From the NCBI GenBank assembly GCA_030418115.1, contig JAUHQD010000001.1, positions 496,001-560,000 of the forward strand: a DNA stretch of 64,000 bases. Reading direction: 5' to 3'. Position 1 is the stretch's first letter. The number at the start of each line of letters is the position of its first letter. The DNA comes from Alteromonadaceae bacterium BrNp21-10. Lineage in GTDB: Bacteria; Pseudomonadota; Gammaproteobacteria; Enterobacterales; Alteromonadaceae. Made by a program: the position numbers and the translations under genes. The notes under the pieces were generated by a model. It saw nothing but the letters and a program-made list of their open reading frames with translations. It was not told the DNA's origin and made no database searches. Shown here piece by piece: positions 1 through 9,891 of this stretch.

Positions 1-1
1 T

Positions 2-2041
2 CAACCTATTTGGGTGCAAGGTCAGGTTACCTCGTTAATGACGGACAGCACTGATGCACGCTTCAATCTGCAATTACAGCGCTTTGAACAGCAATCGTTT
101 TGGATCAATCAACCACGTATTCGTCTAAGTTGGAAGCAAGTTCCTTTTAGCTTAAAGCAAGGTCAACAGTTGTCGCTGTTGGTTAAGCTGAAACCTGCTC
201 ATGGTCTAGCCAATGAAGCTGGATTCAATTATCAGCAATGGCTATTCACTGAAGGTATTGGCGCCAGTGGATTTGTGGTGACTCATCAAAATAATCGTAT
301 TGAATCCTCTGCAGTAAGTTGGCGTCAGCAATTAGCCGACCGATTTTTTGCATTATCACTACCTAATCAACGCTGGTTGGCGGCTTTAGGATTTGGTTAT
401 CGTGGCATGCTGGTGCCAGATGATTGGCAATTAATACAGCGTACTGGCATTGCCCATTTGATCGCCATTTCTGGATTGCATTTGGGCATTGTCAGCACGC
501 TTAGCTATTGGTTGTTGGCAAATATATTGGTTAGGGTGTTTCCTCAGCAGGTTAATGTGCATCGTTTGGCCATGTTAGCCAGTGTGGCAGTGGCATTAGG
601 TTATTCTGCTTTGGCGGGATTTAGCTTACCCACGATACGCGCCTGGATCATGTTAGTTATTGTTGTCGGCCTGATGTGTTGCTGGCGACGTTGGTCTGCG
701 GTGAATGCCATACTCTTTTGTATAGTGGTGATCATGTTGCTGATGCCATTTAGTATCTATACCGCAAGTTTTTGGTTAAGTTTCTTGGCGGTGACGATTA
801 TTTGTTGGGTGTTTTGGCGCTGGCCAATAAGCTTTGTTTTTGACCGCCGAGGGCGTGTTAAACAGGCCACAGTGGTGATGCTGCGTATACAGCTTGCTTT
901 AAGTGTTTTGATGTTGCCACTGGTCGCGTGGCAGTTTTCCATGGCCTCGTTTATTTCGCCATTGGTGAATTTGATAGCAGTACCCTTAGTGACCTTACTA
1001 ATTGTGCCTGCGCTTTTATTCGGTTTATTGCTGTTAGTGTTGTTGCCAGCGGCGGGAGCGTGGGTTTTATCTCAGGTCGATTGGCTTGTAGGTCGTGCTT
1101 TTACTGGACTACAAAACTTAAGTCATTTACCTATAAGCGCCACTAACGTGCCCGGATTGCCCTTATCGGTGTGGTTAATGGCATTGGCTGGATTGTTGTT
1201 TATAGCCATGCCTAACATTGGTGCAATGCGTAAATGGGCATGGCTATTATTACTGCCGTTGATTAGTTACGCCTTCCAAGGTCAAAAAATGCACTGGCAA
1301 TTGGATGTATTAGATGTCGGGCAGGGACTGGCTACGATCATCCAGTCAGGCTCGGAGGTTATTTTATACGATGTGGGGCCAGCCTATGACTCTGGATTCA
1401 ATATGGCCGATTCGGTTATCGCGCCCATTCTACGTCGTCGCGGGATTCGCCAAGTGGAAACCCTCTTCTTATCCCATAGTGATTTAGACCATGCCGGCAG
1501 TTTTAACGCCTTGGCTGAACAAATTACCATCGGGCAAGTATTAACTTCAAAAGATCAATGTCTAGCGGGTTGGCAACAACAATGGCAAGGATTAACGTTA
1601 GAAGTGTTATGGCCAACAGCGCAGGCGTTGCAAAAATACGCTAGTGAAAACAACCGTTCTTGCGTGTTACGCATCACAGATGGCAAGGTTACTGTATTGT
1701 TTACTGGCGATATCGATACCTCTGTCGAACAACAACTTATTGCTCTTTATGGACAGCGATTACTGGCGGATATTCTCATTGTGCCCCACCATGGTAGTAA
1801 AACCTCGTCGTCAGCGGAGTTTATCCAAGCGGTATCGCCGAAGTATGCAGTGTTTAGCCAAGGCTATTATAACCGCTGGGGTTTCCCCAAAGCTGAAGTG
1901 TTAATACGTTATAAAGCGATGAACGTGCAATCGCTATTAACTTCCGAGCAAGGTCAAATTCGATTTGTGATGGACGGTAATGGTATTCAACTGCTTACTT
2001 ATCGGCAGGACATGTATCCATTTTGGTATGCTAATTTTTAA
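2..2041 (+). CDS. comEC: ComEC/Rec2 DNA uptake channel (5' end outside window)
   Basis: Inner-membrane protein that carries single-stranded DNA into the cytoplasm during natural transformation. The reading frame is open to the left edge (Q-P-I-W before the GTG at 14), so the true start lies upstream and about 675 residues are visible. An N-terminal OB-like segment is followed by many membrane segments with the competence-domain motif GISGLHLGI-like (seen as AISGLHLGIV), then a C-terminal metallo-beta-lactamase-like domain from about residue 430 with LDVGQGLA, HSDLDH and PHHGSK. Length and domain order match the family. The gene next to msbA is the usual gammaproteobacterial arrangement, though DUF924 sits between them here. 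Confidence 0.95.
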   Translation, partial: QPIWVQGQVTSLMTDSTDARFNLQLQRFEQQSFWINQPRIRLSWKQVPFSLKQGQQLSLLVKLKPAHGLANEAGFNYQQWLFTEGIGASGFVVTHQNNRIESSAVSWRQQLADRFFALSLPNQRWLAALGFGYRGMLVPDDWQLIQRTGIAHLIAISGLHLGIVSTLSYWLLANILVRVFPQQVNVHRLAMLASVAVALGYSALAGFSLPTIRAWIMLVIVVGLMCCWRRWSAVNAILFCIVVIMLLMPFSIYTASFWLSFLAVTIICWVFWRWPISFVFDRRGRVKQATVVMLRIQLALSVLMLPLVAWQFSMASFISPLVNLIAVPLVTLLIVPALLFGLLLLVLLPAAGAWVLSQVDWLVGRAFTGLQNLSHLPISATNVPGLPLSVWLMALAGLLFIAMPNIGAMRKWAWLLLLPLISYAFQGQKMHWQLDVLDVGQGLATIIQSGSEVILYDVGPAYDSGFNMADSVIAPILRRRGIRQVETLFLSHSDLDHAGSFNALAEQITIGQVLTSKDQCLAGWQQQWQGLTLEVLWPTAQALQKYASENNRSCVLRITDGKVTVLFTGDIDTSVEQQLIALYGQRLLADILIVPHHGSKTSSSAEFIQAVSPKYAVFSQGYYNRWGFPKAEVLIRYKAMNVQSLLTSEQGQIRFVMDGNGIQLLTYRQDMYPFWYANF

Positions 2042-2138
2042 GCCAGCATTAATTAAGTTAACAGTTATCAATAGTGGTTAGAAACAGCTGATTGTAATAT
2101 GGTCTACCTTTAGGTTATTGCTTTAAAAGGACTTCCTT

Positions 2139-2675
2139 ATGTATCAGCAGGTAATTAGTTTTTGGTTTGGCGATATCGACCAATCTAAATGGTGGGTAAA
2201 AGATGTTGAATTTGATCAACTTATCCGCGATAAATTTGCCTCGTTACATCAGCAGGCTTGCGGCTGTGAACTGTATTCATGGCGCAATACGGCGAAAGGG
2301 CGTTTAGCTGAAGTGATAGTATTGGATCAGTTTTCACGCAATATGTATCGGGATTCCCCTCAAGCCTTTTCTCAAGATGCATTAGCCTTAGCGCTGGCAC
2401 AAGAGGCCATAAGTTTAGGCATGGACAAGCAATTAGACCCAACTCAACGTAGCTTTATGTACTTACCTTTTATGCATAGTGAATCAGCGACCATCCATCA
2501 AGTGGCTATGCAGCTGTATACCGACAATGGTGTGCAATCCAATTTGAACTTTGAGATTAAACATAAAGACATCATTGACCGTTTTGGTCGCTATCCTCAT
2601 CGTAATCAAATGTTGGGGCGGGAATCAACCGCAGAAGAAATCGCTTTTTTACAACAGCCGGGATCAAGCTTTTAA
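2139..2675 (+). CDS. DUF924 family protein
   Basis: A 178-residue soluble protein that matches the DUF924 family by its start (VISFWFG), the central VLDQFSRNMYRD segment and the late FMYLPFMHSE segment, which are the hallmarks I know for the family. The function is not established; the fold is thought to be an all-helical TPR-like one. The ATG at 2139 follows an AAAAGGA ribosome site about 7 bases upstream. It stands alone between comEC and msbA with roughly 100-150 bases on each side, so it is probably its own transcription unit. No signal peptide is visible. Confidence 0.85.
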   Translation: MYQQVISFWFGDIDQSKWWVKDVEFDQLIRDKFASLHQQACGCELYSWRNTAKGRLAEVIVLDQFSRNMYRDSPQAFSQDALALALAQEAISLGMDKQLDPTQRSFMYLPFMHSESATIHQVAMQLYTDNGVQSNLNFEIKHKDIIDRFGRYPHRNQMLGRESTAEEIAFLQQPGSSF

Positions 2676-2828
2676 GCTATTACGCTCAATCGTCAGCGTT
2701 TGCTTGTATTTATTTTTTAGGTTTCTAGTTATCAAAAACGCTTAATATTGATGTCGATATAATATTGATAGTTGGGTAATTTTGTCGCTCGGGCTACAAT
2801 GCGCCTAGAACTCAAAATATAAAAAAAT

Positions 2829-4571
2829 ATGACGAACTCAAAACCTTTTCTACGCTTTTTAAACTATCTCAAAAACTATAAGCTCGCCTTTGTTCTTTCT
2901 GCTATTGGCATGATTGGCTATTCGATTATTGATGCGTTAGTGATCTCCCAATTACAGCCGATGATCGATGACAGTTTAGGCAAAGGGGAATATCAATTTT
3001 TACGGCTTGCCGCTTATTTTATCGTGCCGATCTTTGTGCTGCGTGGGGTGTTTAATTTTCTTGGTGCTTATACGTTATCTTGGATCGGCAATAACGTCGT
3101 GATGAATATGCGCCAGCAGTTGTTTCAGCACTATATGTACTTACCGGTTGGATTTCACGATCAGCATTCCCCCGGTAATCTTATTTCCAAAGTCATTTAC
3201 GATACCGAGCAAGTCGCCAACGCGGCCGGTAAAGCATTGTTAACCCTAGTGCGAGAAGGTGCCTTTGTATTGGGCTTACTAGGCGTAATGTTTTATAACT
3301 CGTGGCAGTTGTCACTAGTATTTATGCTAATTGGGCCGCTGGTGGCAATCATTGTGTCAGTGGTCAGTAAACGTTTTCGTCAGGTAAGCCAAAGCATTCA
3401 ACAGTCAATGGGAAGTTTGACCTCAACGGTCGAGCAAGTAATTAAAGGCCATAAAGTGGTGTTGATGTTCGGCGGTCAAGATAAAGAAGCGGACAATTTT
3501 TCTGAGCGTAATAACCACAACCGTCAACAAGTAATGAAGTTGCAAGTGGCGCAAATTCTTAGTGTTAGTTCCATTCAAATTATCGCCTCCATGGCATTGG
3601 CCGCGGTGCTGTTTATTGCCAGCGTGCCACAAATGATTGAACACCTAACACCGGGCGTATTCACTACAGTAGTGGTGTGTATGACCATGTTGCTTAAGCC
3701 ACTCAAACAACTCACTACTATTAACAGTGAGTTTCAACGTGGTATGGCCGCTTGCGTCAGTGTTTTTGCGGTGCTTGATGAACAAATTGAGCAGGACAGT
3801 GGCAGTAAATCCTTAACTCGAGCCACTGGCCATATTCAGTTTGAAAAGGTTGATTTTTGTTATCCCAGTAAAACCCATAACGCCCTATCGTCGGTAAGTT
3901 TCACTGTAGAGCCCGGCACTACATTAGCCCTAGTGGGGCGCTCTGGCAGTGGTAAATCTACCATATCCAGTTTACTCACGCGCTTTTACTTGCCGCAACA
4001 GGGCCAAGTGCTGCTCGACGGCGGCAATTTGAATGACATCGTCTTGAAAGACTTACGCGCGCAGTTTGCATTGGTATCCCAACAGGTCACCTTGTTCAAT
4101 GACTCCATTGCCAACAATATTGCCTATGGCGCCGAAGGTAAGGTTAGCCGTGAACTGATAGAGCAAGCCGCGGTTACCGCCCATGTTATGGAGTTTGTAA
4201 AGGATATGCCCGATGGCCTCGACACCCAAGTGGGCGAAAATGGCTTAATGCTATCCGGTGGCCAGCGCCAACGCATCGCTATTGCGCGGGCTATTTTGCG
4301 GGATGCGCCGATACTTATTCTTGATGAAGCCACTTCCGCGCTGGATACCGAATCAGAACGATTAATTCAGGACGCCTTAGAAAAGCTCCAACAAAACCGA
4401 ACCAGCATTGTTATCGCCCATAGATTGTCGACTGTCGAAAAAGCCGATCAGATTTTGGTGATAGAGCAAGGCGCGGTTATTGAACGGGGCAATCATCAAC
4501 AGTTATTAGCCGCCGATGGCATGTACGCCTCACTGCATAAAATGCAATTTGTTGAAGGGCAAGATGCATGA
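2829..4571 (+). CDS. msbA: Lipid A export ATP-binding/permease MsbA
   Basis: Homodimeric ABC transporter that flips core-lipid A across the inner membrane. The 580 residues equal the E. coli length (582). Six membrane segments fill residues 20-310, followed by a nucleotide-binding domain with Walker A GRSGSGKST near 370, the LSGGQ signature near 475, Walker B LILDEATSALD, and the switch histidine in IAHRLS. It overlaps lpxK by four bases (ATGA), so the two are translationally coupled, as in other gammaproteobacteria where both serve lipopolysaccharide assembly. Confidence 0.97.
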   Translation: MTNSKPFLRFLNYLKNYKLAFVLSAIGMIGYSIIDALVISQLQPMIDDSLGKGEYQFLRLAAYFIVPIFVLRGVFNFLGAYTLSWIGNNVVMNMRQQLFQHYMYLPVGFHDQHSPGNLISKVIYDTEQVANAAGKALLTLVREGAFVLGLLGVMFYNSWQLSLVFMLIGPLVAIIVSVVSKRFRQVSQSIQQSMGSLTSTVEQVIKGHKVVLMFGGQDKEADNFSERNNHNRQQVMKLQVAQILSVSSIQIIASMALAAVLFIASVPQMIEHLTPGVFTTVVVCMTMLLKPLKQLTTINSEFQRGMAACVSVFAVLDEQIEQDSGSKSLTRATGHIQFEKVDFCYPSKTHNALSSVSFTVEPGTTLALVGRSGSGKSTISSLLTRFYLPQQGQVLLDGGNLNDIVLKDLRAQFALVSQQVTLFNDSIANNIAYGAEGKVSRELIEQAAVTAHVMEFVKDMPDGLDTQVGENGLMLSGGQRQRIAIARAILRDAPILILDEATSALDTESERLIQDALEKLQQNRTSIVIAHRLSTVEKADQILVIEQGAVIERGNHQQLLAADGMYASLHKMQFVEGQDA

Positions 4572-5548
4572 CCTGGTTAGAAAAAAAATGGTATTCCAGT
4601 AGCAAGTTAGTATGGATGTTGTGGCCGTTAAGCTTATTGTATCGTTTATTGAGCCATATGCGCCGTCAGCGTTTAAAGTCTGCTTGGGCTGATACCGAAT
4701 GCTTACCCTTACCGGTGATTATTGTCGGCAACCTGAGCGTTGGTGGCAATGGCAAAACCCCATTAGTGATCCGCTTGGTAAAGTTATTACGTCAGCATGG
4801 TTATCATCCGGGGGTATTAAGTCGTGGTTACGGCGGTAAAACACATTACCCTGCCAGTGTCACTAAAGACAGCCAGCCCACCGAAGTGGGTGATGAGCCA
4901 GTGTTAATGCGCCAACATATTCAATGCCCGATTGTGGTGGATCCAAACCGCGTGCGCGGTGCACGCTTTTTACGCGAAGAGTTTTCTTGTGATTTAATTA
5001 TCTGTGATGATGGTTTACAACATTATCGCCTGCAGCGGGATATAGAGATTGTAGTAATGGACGGTCAACGTCGATTGGGTAATGGTTACTTGTTACCCAT
5101 GGGACCACTACGTGAAGGCCCATGGCGATTGGCCGAAGTGGATTTTGTGATCGTTAATGGTGGTAACACCCAAAAGCGTGAGTTTTCCATGGGCTTGGAA
5201 TCGGGGCGTTTAATTAATGTTAAACAATCTACTCTTAGTCAGTCGGTAAATGATCTCAAGGAGCCCGTTACCGCAATTGCCGCGATTGGTAACCCACAAC
5301 GATTTTTTAAACTATTACAAAGCAAACATATTGCAATAAAACAATGTATCCCGTTTAGTGATCATCATTTGTTTAGCGCCGATGATATGCCAACAGGCAC
5401 CGTCATCATGACCGAAAAAGATGCGGTGAAATGTAAAGACTTTGCACAGGATAACTGGTGGTATTTACCAGTGAGTGCAACCTTGTCCGCAGAATTTGAA
5501 CAGCAGTTTTTAGCAAAAGTGAAGGAAGTGAAAAATGGCATTCGATAA
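4568..5548 (+). CDS. lpxK: Tetraacyldisaccharide 4'-kinase
   Basis: Phosphorylates the 4' position of the lipid A disaccharide at the inner membrane. The 326 residues fit the family. An N-terminal membrane-associated helix ([15 protein letters not shown]) is followed by the P-loop GGNGKTP near residue 59 and [17 protein letters not shown], a strongly conserved LpxK segment. The start overlaps the msbA stop and the end overlaps the next small gene by 14 bases, giving a tight msbA-lpxK-ycaR-kdsB operon. Confidence 0.97.
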   Translation: MTWLEKKWYSSSKLVWMLWPLSLLYRLLSHMRRQRLKSAWADTECLPLPVIIVGNLSVGGNGKTPLVIRLVKLLRQHGYHPGVLSRGYGGKTHYPASVTKDSQPTEVGDEPVLMRQHIQCPIVVDPNRVRGARFLREEFSCDLIICDDGLQHYRLQRDIEIVVMDGQRRLGNGYLLPMGPLREGPWRLAEVDFVIVNGGNTQKREFSMGLESGRLINVKQSTLSQSVNDLKEPVTAIAAIGNPQRFFKLLQSKHIAIKQCIPFSDHHLFSADDMPTGTVIMTEKDAVKCKDFAQDNWWYLPVSATLSAEFEQQFLAKVKEVKNGIR

Positions 5549-5729
5549 GAGTTTACTGGATATTCTGGCCTGCCCAGCGTGCAAAGGAAAACTGCAGTAT
5601 GTGGCTCAAAAGGACGAGTTAGTCTGTCGTTTTGATAAGTTGGCTTATCCCATTAACACCGGTATTCCTGTGCTAATAGAAACCGAAGCCCGACATGTGG
5701 AAATGGAAGAACTAGAGTCACTAAGATGA
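5535..5729 (+). CDS. ycaR: Trm112-family small protein (YcaR)
   Basis: A 64-residue protein of the Trm112/UPF0434 family. The start [14 protein letters not shown] and the later [11 protein letters not shown] are typical. Only the first cysteine pair is complete here; the second is reduced to one cysteine (LVCRFDK), which is common in the bacterial branch. The function in bacteria is uncertain. It lies between lpxK and kdsB with overlaps on both sides, the same position as in E. coli. Confidence 0.93.
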   Translation: MAFDKSLLDILACPACKGKLQYVAQKDELVCRFDKLAYPINTGIPVLIETEARHVEMEELESLR

Positions 5730-6478
5730 AATTTAGCGTTATTATCCCCGCACGTTTTGCCTCTAGCCGTTTTCCCGGTAAACCTTTAGCCGATATCCAT
5801 GGTAAGCCCATGGTGCAACATGTGTATGAGCGCGCAGTAGAGTCAGGTGCTCAACAAGTGGTGGTGGCAACTGATGATGAACGTATCGCTGAAGTTGTGA
5901 AAAACTTTGGTGGTCAGGTATGTATGACCGACGAAGGTCATGAATCCGGCACCGAACGCCTTGCCGAAGTGGTTGATATTCTAAAGTTGTCTGCTAATGA
6001 TATTGTGGTGAATGTGCAGGGTGATGAGCCTTTTATTCCGGTGTCTAATATTCTGCAGGTGGCACAAAACCTTAGCCAATATACTCAGGCGAAAATGGCC
6101 ACCTTAGCGGTTAATATCACCGATGTTGAAGAAGTCTTTAACCCTAATGCGGTAAAAGTGGTTACCGACTCTCAAGGTTATGCCCTGTATTTTAGTCGCG
6201 CTAGTGTGCCTTATGATCGCGCACGCTTTATGAATAATGAGCATGTTAAAGATATCGGTAACTGGTATATGCGCCATATTGGCATTTATGCTTATCGGGC
6301 GGGTTTTATTAAAGAGTATATTCAAATGCAGCCATCAGCACTGGAACAAATTGAATCTCTTGAGCAACTACGGGTACTTTGGCACGGTGAGAAAATTCAC
6401 GTGGCTTTAGCTGCAGAGAATCCACCCGCTGGTGTAGATACACCAGAAGATTTACAACGCTTATTGGCGTTAGCGTAA
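5726..6478 (+). CDS. kdsB: 3-deoxy-manno-octulosonate cytidylyltransferase
   Basis: Activates KDO as CMP-KDO for lipopolysaccharide inner-core synthesis in the cytoplasm. The 250 residues match the E. coli enzyme (248). Visible signatures are the nucleotide-binding start [16 protein letters not shown], the central NVQGDEPFI and the late GVDTPEDL. The ATG overlaps the ycaR stop by four bases. It closes the msbA-lpxK-ycaR-kdsB unit, though the following SDR gene is only 15 bases away and may be read on the same message. Confidence 0.97.
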   Translation: MKFSVIIPARFASSRFPGKPLADIHGKPMVQHVYERAVESGAQQVVVATDDERIAEVVKNFGGQVCMTDEGHESGTERLAEVVDILKLSANDIVVNVQGDEPFIPVSNILQVAQNLSQYTQAKMATLAVNITDVEEVFNPNAVKVVTDSQGYALYFSRASVPYDRARFMNNEHVKDIGNWYMRHIGIYAYRAGFIKEYIQMQPSALEQIESLEQLRVLWHGEKIHVALAAENPPAGVDTPEDLQRLLALA

Positions 6479-6493
6479 AGACAGGAGTAAACC

Positions 6494-7156
6494 ATGGCGA
6501 ATGTATTAATTACCGGTGCCAATCGCGGCATTGGTTTAGCTCTATCAAAAGCTTATATAGCTCGAGGCGATAAGGTTTGGGGCGTCTGCCGTCAGTCTTC
6601 ACACGCCCTCGAACAAAGTGGTGCCCATGAGATTGAAGCGGTGAATATGGCTGAACCCGCTAGTTTCAAACGTGTGGTTACCGCTTTAGGTGATAATAAA
6701 ATTGATCTATTGATCAATAATGCCGGTGTTTTGGCCACTGAATTACTATCTAGCTTGTCGCCAGAATCCATCCAGTATCAATTTCAAATTAATGCCTTGG
6801 CACCAATTTTATTTAGCCAAACCTTGCTGGCGCAATTAAACCCACAAGCTAAAATCGCCGTGATCACCAGTCGTATGGGCTCTATGGCCGATAATGGCTC
6901 TGGTGGCTATTACGGCTATCGTATGTCGAAAGCAGCACTGAATGCTGGTGCAGTGTCGTTAGCGCGGGATCTTGAGCCTCAAGGTCATGCAGTTGCTATT
7001 TTGCATCCCGGTTTTGTGCAAACCGATATGGTTGGTGGAGCAGGGGATGTTACCGCCAGTGAATCTGCAGTTAACCTAATGGCGCGAATTGACGGTTTAA
7101 CTATGGCGAATACCGGTACGTTTTGGCATGCCAACGGTGAAGTTTTACCTTGGTGA
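6494..7156 (+). CDS. Short-chain dehydrogenase/reductase
   Basis: A 220-residue NAD(P)-dependent oxidoreductase of the SDR family, substrate unknown. The cofactor motif is at the start (ITGANRGIGLAL), followed by NNAG near residue 75, a catalytic serine (ITSRMGS) and YxxxK seen as YRMSK. The HPGFVQTDM segment after the active site is typical of the YciK/CsgA-like SDR group. AGGAG lies seven bases before the ATG. It follows kdsB by 15 bases, so it may be a tail gene of that operon, but I see no functional link to KDO. Confidence 0.88.
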   Translation: MANVLITGANRGIGLALSKAYIARGDKVWGVCRQSSHALEQSGAHEIEAVNMAEPASFKRVVTALGDNKIDLLINNAGVLATELLSSLSPESIQYQFQINALAPILFSQTLLAQLNPQAKIAVITSRMGSMADNGSGGYYGYRMSKAALNAGAVSLARDLEPQGHAVAILHPGFVQTDMVGGAGDVTASESAVNLMARIDGLTMANTGTFWHANGEVLPW

Positions 7157-7466
7157 TCGAGCGGATATAACTAATCCAACAGCTGTTGGCCTCTCTTCGC
7201 CAGCAGCTAACCCATATTTAAACCTACTTTAATCCCATACCTAATCTAGTGCCCTGTGCGCACAATTGGTGCAAATGGTCTAATTTGCATCTTATGCTTT
7301 GCAATATATTGTCATTTTTAGTCACCAATTAATCATTAAATCTATATAAAACAAAGTGTTAATCTTTGTGGCACAAGACCTGCTCTTCACTAAGCAAAAC
7401 AGTGCACAGAATGTGTTGGCGTTTAGGTTAATCGCTAGCAATATTCGCAGTTGAACAGGTTGTTTT
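7157..7466. other. 310-base intergenic region with a 14-bp palindrome
   Basis: No gene seen. A perfect palindrome CCAACAGCTGTTGG lies at 7176-7189, about 20 bases after the SDR stop. It has no T-run after it, so it is not a standard terminator; it may stabilise a transcript end or bind a protein. A weaker hairpin, ACAAA...TTTGT, lies near 7351-7369. The promoter of the chemoreceptor-like gene must be in the right half, but I cannot place it with confidence. Confidence 0.4.
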
Positions 7467-8585
7467 ATGCTTAATCGATTTTTGTCACAGATCACCCCTC
7501 GCGGACATTTTAATGTTGTCGCTATATTGGCAACCCTTGCGCTGCTGACGTCGTTCTTCGCTTTGATTGAAATTACCGTGGCCTTACTGGGCTTAGCTGT
7601 ACTGGTCGCCTTATTGGTGTTGCGTAGTATCGATAAGGATTGTCATGCACTGACTAGTTATATGCATTCGCTGGAAGGTAATTTTGATAACAGTGTAGAT
7701 CGTTGGCTACAAGGGCCGCTGTGTTACTTGCAGGGTCCCATTGTGGACATGTTACGCAGTAAAAATCATCGAAACAGTGAGTTGTCTGGCGTTATCACCG
7801 AGGTGAATTTTTCATCTCAGGAGTTGGCGAATAATGCCAACAATGTGGTCGAGCGTTCTCAGCAACAATCCGACGCGACTATTAATACCGCCACTGCTAT
7901 TGAGCAGATTGGCCAGAGTATTGACGAAGTATTCAAACGTATTGATATCACCCAACAAATGTCAGAAGACAATAAGTCGGTGTCAGAGCAGGGCTTTAAT
8001 ACACTGCAAAAAGGTAAGAATGACGTCGACCAAGTGGTGGTTATAGCCAATAACACCGCGGTTAAACTACAAGCGCTTGATGACAACCTTTCTACCGTGG
8101 TGTCAATGTCAAAAGTCATCCGCGAAATTGCCGAGCAAACTAATTTACTGGCACTTAATGCTGCCATTGAAGCCGCACGAGCCGGAGAACATGGCCGTGG
8201 ATTTGCCGTAGTTGCCGATGAAGTCCGTACCTTAGCTCGCCGTAGTCACGAATCCGCTAATGCTATTACCCAACAAACCTCCACTATCAGCACCAATAAA
8301 AATGAAGTGGGTGAACATATGATGCAGTTTGTGGAAGTGGCCAATGAATGTCAGGTGAGCGTCAGTCAAGCCATGCAGGCACTCACCCAAATCGTTGATA
8401 CCAGCGGTAAAGTATCTGAGGAAATGGCCGGCGTTGCGGCTGCTTGCGACCAGCAGACCGCCGGTATTAAAGAGATATCCGATGCCATGAAGAATGTATC
8501 CGATAACGCCGTTGTAAATGTACATATGGCCAAGCAAACCGCAGAAGTCGCGGATTACCTGAAGAAAATATCTAAGGCAAATTAA
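7467..8585 (+). CDS. Methyl-accepting chemotaxis-like protein lacking a periplasmic sensor
   Basis: A 372-residue chemoreceptor signalling protein. Two closely spaced membrane segments lie at about residues 17-55, with almost no periplasmic loop between them, so there is no room for an external sensor domain. The rest is a long coiled coil with the conserved receptor tip [20 protein letters not shown] and [11 protein letters not shown], which contacts CheA and CheW. The protein ends without a CheR/CheB docking pentapeptide. The next gene, 24 bases later, has a NIT-like domain and may supply the sensing part (inference). Confidence 0.9.
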   Translation: MLNRFLSQITPRGHFNVVAILATLALLTSFFALIEITVALLGLAVLVALLVLRSIDKDCHALTSYMHSLEGNFDNSVDRWLQGPLCYLQGPIVDMLRSKNHRNSELSGVITEVNFSSQELANNANNVVERSQQQSDATINTATAIEQIGQSIDEVFKRIDITQQMSEDNKSVSEQGFNTLQKGKNDVDQVVVIANNTAVKLQALDDNLSTVVSMSKVIREIAEQTNLLALNAAIEAARAGEHGRGFAVVADEVRTLARRSHESANAITQQTSTISTNKNEVGEHMMQFVEVANECQVSVSQAMQALTQIVDTSGKVSEEMAGVAAACDQQTAGIKEISDAMKNVSDNAVVNVHMAKQTAEVADYLKKISKAN

Positions 8586-8609
8586 GCCATCATTGAGGAG
8601 TAACAGAAT

Positions 8610-9440
8610 TTGGACTTATTAACATTGTGGCCAATTGCCTTGGGACTTACAGCCGTATTGGCGTTATTCGCGTTTGTTAATCATCGTTTGTACAAGAAAA
8701 ATAAAATATTGCGCTACCACTTAGGGCTTGAGCGCCTTAGCTTGTTTCGGCATTTATTAGCGGCCATGCAACAACATCGTGGCTTGTGTAATGGCTATTT
8801 AAATGGCGATACATCGTTGTTAAAACGCATTGAATCGTTGCAGCGCAATATAGACCAACACATTAAACTTATTCTTGATTGTGAAACGGACGCTGCATGG
8901 ATCCGTAATAATGAATTATGGATGGGCATTGAGGATCACTGGGGACGCTTATCGGTACATTTTAAACATGGCGATAGCAGCAGTAACCTTAATCAGCACA
9001 ATAGTATTATTAGCGATTTACTGTATTTAATTGAAGAGTGCGCAGAGAACCATCAACTACAAGAGCTGGCGATAAACCCCAACTTACCCGCCGCGTTCTT
9101 GTGGCAACAATTGTTGTATTCTGCCGAATATATTGGTCAGGCACGGGCAATTGGCACCGGGATAGCCGCAGCGGGCATGTCTACGAGCGTACAGCGTATT
9201 AAGCTTAATTTTTTGCAAACCCGTATTCAAGAGTTACTAAATACGTCAGAACTGCAAAGCGTGGAAGGGGATATCAACAAGCTGATTAAAGCGATTAATC
9301 AGCATATTTTATTAGATAAACCGGATGTGGCAGCAGATGAATATTTTAATCTGGCGACCCATACTCTAAACCAAGTGTTGGAAAGGTTTGATTATTTTGT
9401 CAGGCAGTTGGTAGATGGCGTGGGGAAAGGGGGACTTTAG
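8610..9440 (+). CDS. Membrane-anchored protein with NIT-like sensing domain
   Basis: A 276-residue protein with one N-terminal membrane helix (about residues 4-25) and a mostly helical remainder. Two stretches resemble the nitrate/nitrite-sensing NIT domain: MQQHRGLCNGYLNGD near residue 52 and EYIGQARAIGTGIAAAG near 174. The ligand is unknown and the assignment is by eye. The start is a TTG at 8610, chosen because GAGGAG lies about eight bases upstream and no better start is close. It directly follows the chemoreceptor-like gene and probably shares its message. Confidence 0.65.
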   Translation: MDLLTLWPIALGLTAVLALFAFVNHRLYKKNKILRYHLGLERLSLFRHLLAAMQQHRGLCNGYLNGDTSLLKRIESLQRNIDQHIKLILDCETDAAWIRNNELWMGIEDHWGRLSVHFKHGDSSSNLNQHNSIISDLLYLIEECAENHQLQELAINPNLPAAFLWQQLLYSAEYIGQARAIGTGIAAAGMSTSVQRIKLNFLQTRIQELLNTSELQSVEGDINKLIKAINQHILLDKPDVAADEYFNLATHTLNQVLERFDYFVRQLVDGVGKGGL

Positions 9441-9496
9441 GCGCTGGCGCGACGGCTGTTTTGTTGTACCTGCTGAGGCAGGTATCCACTATTTTA

Positions 9497-9891
9497 TTGG
9501 CTACGCCAACTGGCATCCTGCCTTTTTTCGTGCGGCTCCATGCCGCCCGAGTTAATTTTCTATTTCGGTGTGTTTCGCTGCGCTAAATAGCCATTGTCAT
9601 TAACTGATATTTGGGTGTCGCGCTGGCGACGGCAGCCAGAGAATTATTGGCTTCTCCAACCGTCATCCATGACGTTTTTCACGTGGCTCCCTGCCGCGCG
9701 AGGGTATTTGGAGGGACCCAAATACCCGAAAGGTCCTTTCGCTCCGGCAACTTTCTATTTCCATATTCAAATCATTCTGCTGATATCGAACCGGCGTGAT
9801 GCAGCATCCGTGCAAGGTGCACGCCTTTGCTCAACATCCTGTTTCGCCATTCGATGCAGAACAATTTGAATATGGGAAAGTTGAGTCGCAG
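9497..9891 (+). repeat. Left arm of a long imperfect inverted repeat
   Basis: Read as reverse complement, this stretch matches 11069-11411 in blocks. The inner block begins with a perfect 18-base match (CTGCGACTCAACTTTCCC on the minus strand here, plus strand at 11069). The outer block contains a perfect hairpin, GGGTATTTGG (9702-9711) with CCAAATACCC (9718-9727), followed by CTTTCG. The outer block occurs twice in this arm, near 9497-9555 and 9648-9755, each with ggct..ccaac, a run of T, CGTGGCTCC-like and TGCCGC. The middle of the arm has diverged from its partner. Confidence 0.75.
9702..9727. repeat. Conserved 26-base hairpin in left repeat arm
   Basis: A perfect 10-bp stem GGGTATTTGG / CCAAATACCC around a 6-base loop. 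The same stem with the same loop length but a different loop sequence occurs in the right arm at 11303-11328, so the stem has been kept while the loop changed. There is no T-run directly after it, so a terminator role is unlikely. Confidence 0.7.

Noticed and set aside
9594-9869. Open frames of 62-91 residues on the plus strand
   Set aside because: They lie within the left inverted-repeat arm, are Arg/Pro/Cys-rich with no domain, and overlap each other in different frames.
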